Source: Mesorhabditis belari
Taxonomy: Eukaryota > Nematoda > Chromadorea > Rhabditida > Rhabditidae
Length of the DNA stretch: 64,000 bases
Reading direction: 5' to 3'
Assembly (NCBI GenBank): GCA_958450365.1
Contig: CAUEEP010000911.1
Coordinates: forward strand, 620,001 to 684,000
The notes under the pieces were generated by a model that searched no databases, was not told where the DNA came from, and saw only the letters and a list, made by a program, of their open reading frames with translations. Position numbers and translations under genes: made by a program. Positions 28,101 to 31,690 of the stretch are shown here, piece after piece. Position 1 is the stretch's first letter, and every line of letters begins with the position of its first letter.

Positions 28101-30545
28101 AAAACTTTTGCAACGATTCCCCAATGTGACTTCCATAATGGCGGAATATTTCAAAATTTTATTCACTCCATAGATAGTTTTCGAGAAAATCACTCAAACT
28201 CGGATTTTTCCGGATTTAAGTTGGAATTGGATCAATTCCTGAATTATTCTATCGACCTGGAGCACACACTAGCTGAAACGCTCAAAAAATTTGTGGAAAA
28301 GACGATTTTAAAAAATTTCGTTACTCAGCGGAGTCGAACCACGGACCTATGGCTTACTAAAAATTTGCATAAATCTAAAATCTAAAAACTGCAATGAGCT
28401 ATGTGCGCTCCAGTACTCCCAAAAATTTTATTAGAATTTTCGTTTCGCAAAGAATTCCGCGCCTTTCCGGTCTAAACATGAATCAAATCATGGGAATTTG
28501 CAATTTCATGAAAATGGCTTCAGGAAAGCCTGCTATTGTTACAGTAATGCTCACCCAACGTGATACAATTCAGAACAATTACGGCCATGGTGATCCGGTC
28601 GAACCACGGGCTCATCACAGCTGTGAGAGCCCATGACCGCGGTGCGCTCGCCTGCTTTAGACAGTGAAGTGCCGGCTCGACGAAGCTGAAAATCTCATAT
28701 TTACAAATCGAACGCTTTCAAGAGCAAAACTGATATCCAGTTCCGCTGAAAACAAATCATTTACCCAAATTTTTCTATCAAATAAACATTTTCCGGGCTG
28801 ATAACGAAAAATTCACTCACAAGATCTCGAAAAGATGTTAAAAAGGTATTTCTAAAAAGGTAAAAAGGTAAAAAAGCTTTGTGCTATCCAGATAAACGAA
28901 ATTGGGTAAAAAAAATTGAAATTTCCGGCTTCTATGGGGTTTCTAGTGGCGCGAACCGTTGCGGTTGAAAGTCGGCTAGCGAATCGCTTGATTGCAGGGC
29001 TCTAAAAAGGTTCTAAAAAGCTAAAGTGAGAGCCAGAACAAGACTTGGTTTGCTCTGGTAAGTGATCTGGTCTTGGGTTTTCTGAAAAAGTAGCCAAAAC
29101 CAAATCTAGTTTTCAGAAGACTTTATCGTTGATATTTTTCGATCAAATGAGTGAAACGAACCCAGGATACGGCAGCTCGGAAATCTCATCAGCTTCAATC
29201 TCGTATTGATCATTGTCCAGTACCACATCTTCGTCTCCCCACTCGACTTGTTTCACGTGAGGGCTGGAATGGAAATGGCTTTGGCTTTGGCCTTGGCTTT
29301 GGCCTTGGCTTTGGCCTTGGCTTTGGCCTTGGCTTTGGCCTTGGCTTTGGCCTTGGCTTTGGCCTTGGCTTTGGCCTTGGCTTTGGCCTTGGCTTTGGCC
29401 TTGGCTTTGGCCTTGGCTTTGGCCTTGGCTTTGGCCTTGGCTTTGGCCTTGGCTTTGGCCTTGGCTTTGGCCTTGGCTTTGGTCTTGGCTTTGGCCTTGG
29501 CTTTGGCCTTGGCTTTGGCCTTGGCTTTGGCCTTGGCTTTGGCCTTGGCTTTGGCCTTGGCTTTGGCCTTGGCTTTGGCCTTGGCTTTGGCCTTGGCTTT
29601 GGCCTTGGCTTTGGCCTTGGCTTTGGTCTTGGCTTTGGCCTTGGCTTTGGCCTTGGCTTTGGCCTTGGCTCTAAATATGAAGGCTGGCGGACTAGGCTGG
29701 CTTCCCAACCCTAATCTGGTCTGATTGAACTTGAAACTTGAGTAGCAAAGCTATAATTAGACCTGGGCTTGGCTCTAACCTTGCCTGATTTCAACAGTGA
29801 AATCTGATTGTCCTGGTCCCAAAGCCTAAGCCTAGGCCTGAGCCTGAGCCAGAGCCAGAGCCAGAGCCAGAGCCTAAGCCTAAGCCAAAGTCTAAGCCAA
29901 GCCTAAGCCTAAGCCTGAGCCTAAGCCTAAGCCTTGGTCCTAGAACTTATTTCGTTTAGAGCATCGTTTAGAGTCAGTACAGTCAGTCAGCATCGCTATT
30001 CTGCAACTAACCTTGTCGGATAATCAGCTGATCGGAAGCTGGTCGACGGCTGCTGTGGCTGAGCCTCGAGACGAGACGGCGACCCATCTATCGACTTAAA
30101 AAAACGGAATTACTCAATTTCAACGGTTTCAGTCGCTGGTGTGCTATCCAGCTTGCAGAAATTCAATTTTTGAATTTTTGAATCCACTAGCAATTTGCAT
30201 TTAAAGCACCATTGAAGCAATGCTGATTAAATGAAAATTGTTTCAATGACTTTTAATTGACACAAAAACAATCACAAATCTTAGTGTGCGCTCCAGATTG
30301 GCATAATTTTCGATTTTTTAAATCCCATTCCTGCGACCAACCTCACTATCGGTCCTGCGTCGACTCTGCGATTGCCGGCGCTGCTGTGCGAGGCTTTGGC
30401 GTCTAGCGAAGGCTCCCCTGAAGCAAAATTGACATATACAATATGTAAATTTTAAGAAAATCCAAATTTCCAGTACCCACCTTGGACCCGAGTACTTGGA
30501 GAGGGCCTGGAATGAGCGCAGCTCCGAGACGGGCTGCTGCAGCAT
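961..30545 (-). CDS. cca-1: T-type voltage-gated calcium channel alpha-1 subunit (CaV3 family), 5' two-thirds of the gene
   Basis: This is the overall span of the split gene; exons are listed separately. The product is the pore-forming subunit of a low-voltage-activated calcium channel in the plasma membrane of nerve and muscle. Thirty-three exons join with consistent phase to give about 1,381 codons: N-terminus, domain I S1-S6, gating brake, domain II S1-S6, long II-III linker and domain III S1 to pore loop. Pore signatures are SLEGW (domain I, E), LTQEDW (domain II, E) and SSKDGW (domain III, D), which is the T-type pattern rather than the EEEE of L and N types. S4 segments show arginine or lysine every third residue. 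The order on the minus strand matches the family. Domain III S6, domain IV and the C-terminus must lie left of coordinate 1. Exon borders were read by eye from splice consensus and phase. Confidence 0.96.
1222..1692. repeat. 10-bp minisatellite AGCCTCTGAG
   Basis: About 47 copies of AGCCTCTGAG / AACCTCTGAG / AGCCTTTGAG lie between exons 32 and 33. Longer composite periods are visible. A 219-codon minus frame runs through it and into exon 32, but the part over the array is repeat translation. Confidence 0.95.
1729..1836 (-). CDS. cca-1: cca-1 exon 32 (domain III S5)
   Basis: Acceptor CCTTTCAG, donor GTTGAC. It encodes [20 protein letters not shown], then [16 protein letters not shown]. The SLKPIGNIV segment is near-invariant in CaV3. 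Confidence 0.96.
1922..2013 (-). CDS. cca-1: cca-1 exon 31 (domain III S4)
   Basis: Acceptor CTTTAG, donor GTGAGC. It encodes [20 protein letters not shown] and then [10 protein letters not shown]; arginines occur every third residue. Confidence 0.95.
2640..3480. repeat. repeated foldbacks with ACTACAAACTACTGTAAC arms
   Basis: Three hairpins (about 2793-2866, 2976-3051, 3284-3361) each have arms of roughly 25 bp around GTAGTTTGTAGTCTGAC. They alternate with a conserved phrase CTATAGATCGTCTCAATCCG. All lie in the intron between exons 30 and 31. Confidence 0.85.
3603..3723 (-). CDS. cca-1: cca-1 exon 30 (domain III S2-S3)
   Basis: Acceptor CTTTCAG. It encodes [20 protein letters not shown], then [17 protein letters not shown] (S3). 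Two overlapping donors three bases apart (after 3603 or after 3600) both keep phase 1, a tandem donor that could add one glycine. Confidence 0.93.
4015..4678. repeat. 15-bp minisatellite GCTGAAGCCTTCCTG
   Basis: Roughly 40 copies with a higher-order pattern in which GCTGAAGGCTGAAGCCTGAA recurs every few units. It lies between exons 29 and 30. Confidence 0.95.
4744..4924 (-). CDS. cca-1: cca-1 exon 29 (domain III S1-S2)
   Basis: Acceptor CATTTTAG, donor GTGAGT. It encodes [20 protein letters not shown] (S1) and [15 protein letters not shown] (S2). The ITLAMERP signature is characteristic of domain III in CaV channels. Confidence 0.95.
5230..5356. repeat. GC-rich palindromic flank of the retrotransposon fragment
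   Basis: CCTGCAGGGGAGG-type sequence with AATAACTCCCTGCAG occurs here and again at about 5625-5655, flanking the reverse transcriptase fragment. The direct repetition may mark insertion or a local duplication. Confidence 0.4.
5357..5627 (+). pseudogene. non-LTR retrotransposon reverse transcriptase fragment
   Basis: The plus strand reads [20 protein letters not shown], then [20 protein letters not shown] and MGGLGFQPM. After a one-base frame change it continues [14 protein letters not shown]. This is the pattern of the C-terminal part of non-LTR reverse transcriptases (KxWLxLP..AS..GGLG...LADVSQL). Codon use is GC-rich, unlike the surrounding intron. It is truncated at both ends, frameshifted, and antisense in the intron between exons 28 and 29. 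Confidence 0.72.
5668..6346. repeat. 27-bp minisatellite with CTGCAG and ACAGTAACCTAGACG
   Basis: About 25 units of CTGCAGACTTACAGTAACCT plus AGACGAG. Variants mix GACTTACAG, GAATTACAG and GACTCACAG in ordered blocks, so larger duplications are present. It abuts the donor of exon 28. Confidence 0.95.
6361..6518 (-). CDS. cca-1: cca-1 exon 28 (end of II-III linker)
   Basis: Acceptor CTTTAG, donor GTGGGT. It encodes a charged helix [20 protein letters not shown], then [20 protein letters not shown] and on to IRIR. The equivalent vertebrate region is the basic, cysteine-containing stretch before domain III S1. The donor abuts the 27-mer array. Confidence 0.85.
6540..6930. other. AT-rich intron sequence, no gene seen
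   Basis: Two similar segments (about 6755-6800 and 6830-6875) share GTCACACTTGAATAGTATT and TAAATAGCTGG. Short open frames on both strands here are not supported. Confidence 0.5.
6972..7087. repeat. 12-bp minisatellite GGCTCAGCTGCC / GGCTCTGCTGCC
   Basis: About ten copies lie in the intron between exons 27 and 28. The minus frame gives an AEPAAEPT repeat, which is array translation. Confidence 0.9.
7225..7353 (-). CDS. cca-1: cca-1 exon 27 (II-III linker)
   Basis: Acceptor GGATTCAG, donor GTGACT. It encodes [20 protein letters not shown], then [22 protein letters not shown]-rich and open in one phase-correct frame. Confidence 0.78.
7599..7650 (-). CDS. cca-1: cca-1 exon 26 (II-III linker, 52 nt)
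   Basis: Acceptor GTTTTAG, donor GTACTC. It encodes [17 protein letters not shown]. It restores phase 0 after exon 25. Confidence 0.72.
7683..7935. repeat. hexamer array GGCTCA / GGCTTA (telomere-like)
   Basis: About 42 copies of GGCTCA mixed with GGCTTA, the register of the nematode telomere repeat TTAGGC. It abuts the donor side of exon 25. The reading frames give GSGSGS or PEPEPE and are not genes. Confidence 0.93.
7973..8130 (-). CDS. cca-1: cca-1 exon 25 (II-III linker)
   Basis: Acceptor CTTCTAG, donor GTAGGA. It encodes [20 protein letters not shown], then a [11 protein letters not shown] acidic cluster and KRQNR. Phases fit both neighbours. Confidence 0.82.
8513..8937. repeat. 12-bp minisatellite AAGAATAGCATT
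   Basis: About 35 copies with variants AGAATGGTATT and AGAATGGCATT. All six frames are long because the unit is a multiple of three and lacks stops in several frames. Confidence 0.95.
8981..9107. repeat. near-perfect 50-bp foldback
   Basis: The left arm 8981-9030 and right arm 9058-9107 are inverted copies with 49 of 50 matches. The 27-nt loop contains its own small hairpin (GCTCCTTTTCGAGGAGC). Part of the arm recurs at about 8417-8440 and 9108-9135. It lies in the intron between exons 24 and 25. Confidence 0.93.
9266..9301. repeat. 14-bp hairpin CATTTCCCAGATAC
   Basis: CATTTCCCAGATAC and GTATCTGGGAAATG are perfect inverted copies around a short loop, in the same intron as the larger foldback. 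Confidence 0.8.
9380..9547 (-). CDS. cca-1: cca-1 exon 24 (II-III linker)
   Basis: Donor GTAAGT; the acceptor CATTAAG is weak. It encodes a charged helix [20 protein letters not shown] and then [20 protein letters not shown]. Phase 0 on both sides. The linker is poorly conserved in the family, so the exact start is uncertain. Confidence 0.8.
9767..10195. repeat. 9-bp minisatellite GCCAGGTCA / GCTAGGTCA
   Basis: About 48 copies, with a longer block of about 170 bp duplicated. The minus frame translates to ADLADLAGL. It lies between exons 23 and 24. Confidence 0.93.
10457..10636 (-). CDS. cca-1: cca-1 exon 23 (domain II selectivity filter and S6)
   Basis: Acceptor CTTTCCAG, donor GTGAGG. It encodes [20 protein letters not shown] (E of QEDW is the domain II selectivity residue), then [20 protein letters not shown] (S6) and a charged tail EEEKRQL. 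Confidence 0.96.
10931..10953. repeat. short interstitial TTAGGC tract
   Basis: Three perfect nematode telomere hexamers (GCTTAGGCTTAGGCTTAGGC) in the intron after exon 22B. Confidence 0.8.
11061..11211 (-). CDS. cca-1: cca-1 exon 22, alternative B (domain II turret, five cysteines)
   Basis: Acceptor TCATTCAG, donor GTTACT. It encodes [20 protein letters not shown], then [20 protein letters not shown] and [10 protein letters not shown]. It has the same start and end phase as alternative A, 18 nt longer, and aligns over the S5 end and pore helix. The turret is richer in cysteine. Splicing A then B in sequence would hit a TAA within 24 codons. Confidence 0.92.
11270..11790. repeat. ~142-bp tandem repeat, four units, between the alternative exons
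   Basis: TGGCTAATCTGGAACGCAGG recurs at about 11275, 11418, 11561 and 11703. Each unit carries one copy of the dispersed motif (minus strand TGCGTTCCAG). It fills the interval between alternative exons 22A and 22B. Confidence 0.93.
12082..12214 (-). CDS. cca-1: cca-1 exon 22, alternative A (domain II turret, three cysteines)
   Basis: Acceptor TTTGCAG, donor GTGGGT. It encodes [20 protein letters not shown], then [20 protein letters not shown]. It covers the end of S5, the turret and the pore helix just before the selectivity filter. It is homologous to the exon at 11061-11211; using both or neither breaks the frame, so the two are mutually exclusive. Confidence 0.94.
12525..13165. repeat. 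14-bp minisatellite CATCAGAATCAGAG
   Basis: About 45 copies, with CTATCAGAATCAGAC variants and an internal duplicated block near 12600-12720 and 12780-12870. The 244-codon plus frame is array translation. Confidence 0.95.
13219..13404 (-). CDS. cca-1: cca-1 exon 21 (domain II S4-S5)
   Basis: Acceptor CATTTCAG, donor GTTTGT. It encodes the S4 sensor [20 protein letters not shown], the S4-S5 linker [16 protein letters not shown] and S5 [12 protein letters not shown]. It ends in phase 2, splitting the codon completed by either alternative exon 22. Confidence 0.96.
13608..13759 (-). CDS. cca-1: cca-1 exon 20 (domain II S2-S3)
   Basis: Acceptor AATTTCAG, donor GTGAGT. It encodes the S2 helix [18 protein letters not shown] and the S3 start [11 protein letters not shown]. 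Confidence 0.95.
13812..14765. repeat. 20-bp near-palindromic minisatellite, heat-shock-element-like
   Basis: About 47 copies of CGTTCCAGACGTTCTGGAAT. The first half is homogeneous; the second half mixes CTTCAGAACCG and TTCTAGAATCG variants. Each unit presents TTCTGGAA or TTCTAGAA, the inverted pentamer core of a heat shock element. It lies between exons 19 and 20. Confidence 0.94.
14788..14916 (-). CDS. cca-1: cca-1 exon 19 (domain II S1)
   Basis: Acceptor CACTCTAG, donor GTGGGG. It encodes [18 protein letters not shown] and then [20 protein letters not shown], domain II S1, almost identical in pattern to vertebrate CaV3. The frame differs from the open frame of exon 18 unless the 41-nt intron is removed, which proves that intron. 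Confidence 0.94.
14958..15045 (-). CDS. cca-1: cca-1 exon 18 (I-II linker)
   Basis: Acceptor AATTCTAG, donor GTTGGG. It encodes an acidic run [15 protein letters not shown] followed by a basic run KRGKQKKQK. It is separated from exon 19 by an intron of only 41 nt (14917-14957). Confidence 0.82.
15245..15285. repeat. pentanucleotide TTTGC tract
   Basis: About seven copies of TTTGC precede the larger 142-bp array. Confidence 0.75.
15290..16135. repeat. ~142-bp tandem array, six units, plus orientation
   Basis: CTGTGCGTTCCAGATCG recurs at about 15380, 15533, 15666, 15808, 15951 and 16093, so the spacing is mostly 142-143. The sequence is the inverse of arrays at 41.3-42.7 and 44.8-45.5 kb. Confidence 0.94.
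16238..16490 (+). mobile_element. MITE with inverted termini and internal hairpin, copy 1
   Basis: The termini CCGTAAATACT.. GTACTAGTACCCCACCC and GGGTGGGGTACTAGTAC.. GTATTTACAG are inverted. An internal hairpin TATCAAAAAATAGC / GCTATTTTTTGATA lies at 16360-16398. Flanking TA dinucleotides fit a Tc1/mariner-type insertion. Related sequence at 41.6 and 44.75 kb lacks the element, giving an empty site. It has no coding capacity. Confidence 0.85.
16640..16880. repeat. partial ~142-bp repeat, inverted copy of 44.2-44.65 kb
   Basis: GTCGGCCGTTCGACTTCGGT and TACAAGACTTTCCAAA recur here about 1.5 times and in inverse orientation three times at 44.17-44.65 kb. Confidence 0.85.
16998..17632. repeat. 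30-bp minisatellite CAGTTAGAGCATCCCTAGCA
   Basis: About 21 units of CAGTTAGAGCATCCCTAGCA plus TCCTAGGGCC. The variants CCTAGCA / CCAAGCA and GGGCC / GGGCT alternate, giving a 60-bp higher-order period in the middle. It runs up to the end of exon 17. Confidence 0.95.
17662..17830 (-). CDS. cca-1: cca-1 exon 17 (I-II linker)
   Basis: Acceptor AATTTCAG. It encodes [20 protein letters not shown] and continues with a basic linker. Two donors fit the phase: GTTGGC (end 17662) and GTCCTA (end 17632, adding ten codons). The second abuts the 30-mer array, so the first is preferred. Confidence 0.82.
18270..18296 (-). CDS. cca-1: cca-1 exon 16 (27-nt microexon, I-II linker)
   Basis: Acceptor CGTACAG, donor GTAAGT. 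It encodes only VPLVRINSI and enters and leaves in phase 1, so it can be skipped without a frameshift. It may therefore be a cassette microexon. The good donor and conserved phase support it, but its small size limits certainty. Confidence 0.6.
18445..19175. repeat. ~172-bp tandem repeat with internal hairpin
   Basis: CCTCGAGTTATAAACCGTCA recurs near 18449, 18621, 18795 and 19150. Each unit carries GTCAAAGTTGACC..GGTCAACTTTGA inverted arms around TTTTGCAGGTAAGTA. One unit is interrupted at 18880-19020 by unrelated sequence. Confidence 0.88.
19296..19431 (-). CDS. cca-1: cca-1 exon 15 (I-II linker)
   Basis: Acceptor AATTTCAG, donor GTGAGT. It encodes a strongly charged, probably helical stretch starting [20 protein letters not shown]. 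It is not conserved at family level and is placed by splice signals and phase. Confidence 0.85.
19480..20582. repeat. 12-bp minisatellite CTCAATTTCAAG
   Basis: About 90 copies of AGCTCAATTTCA / AGCTCAATTTGG / AGCTCAATCA, with duplicated blocks of 100-200 bp. Long plus frames (up to 313 codons) read SSISSSI or LKLNFKLN and are array translation. It lies between exons 14 and 15. Confidence 0.95.
20823..20947 (-). CDS. cca-1: cca-1 exon 14 (gating brake second helix)
   Basis: Acceptor TGTTTCAG, donor GTGAGT. After a glycine-rich turn it encodes [19 protein letters not shown], an amphipathic basic helix aligning with the second arm of the CaV3 helix-loop-helix brake. Confidence 0.9.
21214..21343 (-). 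CDS. cca-1: cca-1 exon 13 (domain I S6 and proximal I-II linker)
   Basis: Acceptor TTTTTCAG, donor GTAAGT. It encodes [18 protein letters not shown] (S6) and then a highly charged helix [20 protein letters not shown]. The helix corresponds to the first arm of the CaV3 gating brake, which holds the channel closed near rest. Confidence 0.95.
21455..22070. repeat. 20-bp minisatellite with AAGCTTTTGG
   Basis: About 30 units of AGGCTTAGAAAGCTTTTGGA with higher-order blocks of roughly 200 bp repeated three times. It lies between exons 12 and 13. Confidence 0.94.
22123..22215 (-). CDS. cca-1: cca-1 exon 12 (domain I selectivity filter and S6 start)
   Basis: Acceptor TTATTTCAG; the donor GTCATT is weak but phase-correct. 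It encodes [20 protein letters not shown]; the E of LEGW is the domain I selectivity residue. The exon ends within S6 (YFVLLIV). Confidence 0.94.
22451..22646 (-). CDS. cca-1: cca-1 exon 11 (domain I pore approach), possibly split by a 39-nt intron
   Basis: Acceptor TTTTTCTAG, donor GTTGGT. It encodes [12 protein letters not shown] and later [20 protein letters not shown], both close to vertebrate CaV3. Between them lie 13 extra codons (22526-22564) that begin GTTGAT and end TTCAG. Removing them restores the spacing seen in relatives, so they may be an ultra-short in-frame intron rather than protein. Confidence 0.92.
22825..23115. repeat. 9-bp minisatellite ATCTGGACC
   Basis: About 30 degenerate copies, with ATTCCACTGG interruptions, between exons 10 and 11. 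Confidence 0.92.
23139..23246 (-). CDS. cca-1: cca-1 exon 10 (domain I turret)
   Basis: Acceptor ATTTCCAG, donor GTAGGT. It encodes an extracellular loop with two cysteines: [15 protein letters not shown], then [15 protein letters not shown]. The spacing matches the long domain I turret of CaV3 channels. Confidence 0.9.
23405..23735. repeat. ~143-bp repeat, about 2.3 units, with dispersed motif
   Basis: GACTAGTGTGACATCCAGAT recurs at 23559 and 23702. CTTCTCGAGAAGCCAC (or CTTTTCGAGAAG) and GCAAGCAACGC also repeat. The first part resembles the CCCCGCCCCTTTTGCCA module at 300-620. Confidence 0.85.
23925..24002 (-). CDS. cca-1: cca-1 exon 9 (domain I turret)
   Basis: Acceptor ATTTCCAG, donor GTGAGG. 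With exon 8 it reads [16 protein letters not shown] with a short hydrophobic follow-up is the family pattern in the S5-P turret. NVNISS and ANISLS are candidate N-glycosylation sites, which suits an extracellular loop. Confidence 0.88.
24075..25622. repeat. 1.5 kb tetranucleotide-derived array CTTTCTATCTATCTTC
   Basis: Tetranucleotides TCTA, TCTT and CCTT are arranged mostly as a 16-mer CTTTCTATCTATCTTC. The central 1 kb is almost perfect, which points to recent expansion or frequent slippage. The 534-codon frame ([12 protein letters not shown]) is array translation. It lies between exons 8 and 9 and abuts the exon 8 donor. Confidence 0.96.
25625..25736 (-). CDS. cca-1: cca-1 exon 8 (domain I S5)
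   Basis: Acceptor AATTTTCAG, donor GTAAGA. It encodes [20 protein letters not shown] and then [10 protein letters not shown], the S5 helix and start of the pore turret. The donor abuts the 1.5 kb tetranucleotide array in the following intron. Confidence 0.95.
26034..26152 (-). CDS. cca-1: cca-1 exon 7 (domain I S4 voltage sensor)
   Basis: Acceptor AATTGCAG, donor GTCAGT. It encodes the voltage sensor [18 protein letters not shown] with arginine at every third position, followed by SMRIL leading into the S4-S5 linker. Confidence 0.95.
26427..26501 (-). pseudogene. tRNA-like sequence (degenerate)
   Basis: The minus strand has a perfect A box (TAGCTCAGTGG), a good B box (GGTTCAATCTC), a D stem GCTC/GAGC, a T stem GAGGG/TCCTC, acceptor strands TACTGGA / TCCGGAA pairing in six of seven, and a T7 run shortly after. 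The anticodon arm does not pair properly (no T33), so it is a pseudogene or tRNA-derived repeat rather than a working tRNA. Confidence 0.6.
26512..27432. repeat. ~62-bp array rich in GATCCGATCCG
   Basis: The first half (26512-26940) has about seven near-identical 62-bp units built from GATCCGATCCGTCCGACCAA and GATAGGCCCAACCGATCGGG. The second half is the same vocabulary but shuffled. It follows the tRNA-like sequence directly and fills most of the intron between exons 6 and 7. Confidence 0.94.
27498..27693 (-). CDS. cca-1: cca-1 exon 6 (domain I S2-S3)
   Basis: Acceptor ATTTCAG, donor GTGAGT. It encodes [16 protein letters not shown] (the cysteine-bearing S1-S2 loop typical of CaV3), the S2 helix [13 protein letters not shown] and the S3 start [14 protein letters not shown]. 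This exon alone identifies the family. Confidence 0.96.
27815..28475. repeat. ~415-bp tandem duplication with two dispersed motifs per unit
   Basis: GAATTATTCTATCGA, CACTAGCTGAAA and CAATGAGCTATGTGCGCTCC recur about 415 bp apart. Each copy holds one motif in each orientation and a T-arm-like GGTTCGACTCC (minus) that may be a tRNA fragment. Confidence 0.85.
28555..28685 (-). CDS. cca-1: cca-1 exon 5 (domain I S1)
   Basis: Acceptor ATTTTCAG, donor GTGAGC. It encodes [11 protein letters not shown] and then [20 protein letters not shown], the start of domain I with the S1 helix. Incoming phase 2 and outgoing phase 1 agree with both neighbours. Confidence 0.93.
29162..29263 (-). CDS. cca-1: cca-1 exon 4 (acidic N-terminus and LPYPG motif)
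   Basis: The acceptor is CATTCCAG and the donor GTTCGT. It encodes an acidic stretch ([19 protein letters not shown]) ending in ELPYPG. The LPYP motif just before S1 is shared with vertebrate CaV3 channels and fixes the frame. The large 12-mer array begins about 12 bp upstream of the acceptor. Confidence 0.88.
29276..29672. repeat. near-perfect 12-bp minisatellite TTGGCCTTGGCT
   Basis: About 33 copies of CTTTGGCCTTGG with only three or so substitutions (GGTC for GGCC), so it is recent. It abuts the exon 4 acceptor. Frames read [14 protein letters not shown] or AKAKAK and are not genes. Confidence 0.96.
29828..29938. repeat. hexamer array GCCTAA / GCCTGA / GCCAGA (telomere-like)
   Basis: About 18 degenerate hexamers in the register of the TTAGGC telomere repeat, opposite strand to 7683-7935. 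Confidence 0.85.
30012..30087 (-). CDS. cca-1: cca-1 exon 3 (cytoplasmic N-terminus)
   Basis: It lies between the acceptor CGATAG and the donor GTTAGT. It encodes a low-complexity proline, serine and glutamine stretch, [17 protein letters not shown] and on. It is not conserved at family level and is placed by phase (enters after 1 nt, leaves after 2). Confidence 0.7.
30347..30417 (-). CDS. cca-1: cca-1 exon 2 (cytoplasmic N-terminus)
   Basis: The acceptor is GCTTCAG. The exon encodes an arginine- and serine-rich stretch beginning [19 protein letters not shown] chose the donor GTGAGG because it is the good-consensus site that keeps exons 3 and 4 open. The nearby GTTGGT donor at 30341 would put exon 4 into a frame with an early stop. 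Confidence 0.65.
30481..30545 (-). CDS. cca-1: cca-1 exon 1 (probable start exon)
   Basis: The exon opens with ATG immediately after the acceptor AAATTTTCAG and ends at CCAAG before GTGGGT. It encodes [20 protein letters not shown] and then PR. The RSFxxL..SG pattern resembles the N-terminus of vertebrate CaV3 channels, so this is close to the true N-terminus. An ATG directly after an acceptor is typical of nematode spliced-leader trans-splicing, so I take it as the start. It could instead be an internal methionine if a further 5' exon exists upstream. Confidence 0.75.
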
Positions 30546-30840
30546 CTGAAAATTTTTAAATTTCAATATTTTTCCTTAATTTTTAGTCTTTGTGATATCC
30601 AGGATCGGCTTTAATGCAAAAATTTTCTTGCCTTGTTCTTTTATTTTCCAAAAACGATCGTTCGGTGGGGCGCATCGGCGCCCGAGAGGCGCATTCACCT
30701 ACCTGAAAACGGATGGGGTTGAGAGAAACTTGAAAACAATAAAGAAAGAGAGTTTAGAAATGTATCAAGAAACAGACAAGAGACAGAAAGAAAGGACAGG
30801 ACAGGCTCAGGGAAAAGGTTGGATCAGAGTAGGCTCAGAG
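30546..30840 (-). promoter_or_regulatory. cca-1: candidate 5' leader or upstream region of cca-1
   Basis: Minus strand is pyrimidine-rich at about 30840-30720 and ends in CCGTTTTCAG|GTAGGTG at about 30702. It is followed by a GC-rich stretch with an ATG that closes after 17 codons. It could hold an upstream non-coding exon or outron. This is inference from position and composition. Confidence 0.25.
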
Positions 30841-30884
30841 TAAACTAGTTCAGAGCCAGCGATCGATCAGAACCGATTAGCCAA

Positions 30885-30990
30885 GCTGACTTGACTGGAG
30901 CTGGCTTGACTGGAGCTGACAAGGAGCTGGCTTGACTGGAGCTGACAAGGAGCTGACAAGGAGCTGACAAGGAGCTGACAAGGAGCTGAC
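30885..30990. repeat. 11-12-bp repeat GGAGCTGACAA
   Basis: About nine copies of GGAGCTGACAA / GGAGCTGGCTTGACT just upstream of the gene's first recognised exon. Confidence 0.85.
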
Positions 30991-31084
30991 AAGGACAGAC
31001 GAGGTCCAGTGATCTTCCGTGAGCTCTAAATGCCTTAAGCCAAGCCAGAAAGTCTAAGCCAAGGTCAAACCTGACCCTTGTCAA

Positions 31085-31690
31085 ACCTGACCCTTGTCAA
31101 ACCTTGTCAAGCTAAGCAAGAGCATAACCAGATTCAGGACATTGCTGGTGCTTGTTAGGCTCAAAGGGTTTTGATCCAAGGGGTGAACAAGTATTTGTAC
31201 GCGGAGAGTTTTGCCAAAAAAGCAAAACAAAAGTCTTGCCAAAAAGGAACTCGAGCAAAGAAACGCGGCGCTCGTTTTGTATTAAAAAAACTAAAAATCT
31301 AAAAACAAGAATGTTATTGAAAAAACTGACGTCCAAAACAAGAGAAAAACGAGAGAAATCGCCGTTTTCCAGTCTCACCCCGTATCTCAGGGCAAGGCCG
31401 GAAGGCCGATTTTCCTCATGAAGAGTGTGGTGAGGGGAAATAATGGGGTGTGAGTGTTGTGTACTCCAGAAAAGAGATTGCATCCATTTTCTTGTCGATA
31501 AAGCGAAAAAAAACGTGTGAAAAGACTGGGATTTGGATTCGATGGCTGAATGTGCATTTTTTTTGCGAGGCACCCATAAATGAGCCCCTGAGAATCGATG
31601 CTGAGTGACAATTTGGGGATTTTTGATTTCCCAGAAAGGGGTTGTTTAATGAAAACGGATTTTTGAAGGGAAAGAGAGTGAGAACCAAAT
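31085..31690. other. no gene recognised
   Basis: Mixed sequence with short open frames on both strands and no convincing splice-bounded coding segment. Confidence 0.5.

Noticed and set aside
27890..28360. Possible tRNA genes (GGTTCGACTCC on the minus strand, twice)
   Set aside because: Only a B-box/T-arm-like segment is present; no A box or cloverleaf is found, and both copies belong to a 415-bp tandem duplication.
29151..29724. Open frames reading [14 protein letters not shown] and AKAKAK (histone H1-like)
   Set aside because: All six frames of a perfect 12-mer are open; the true coding content is exon 4 on the minus strand, which ends before the array.
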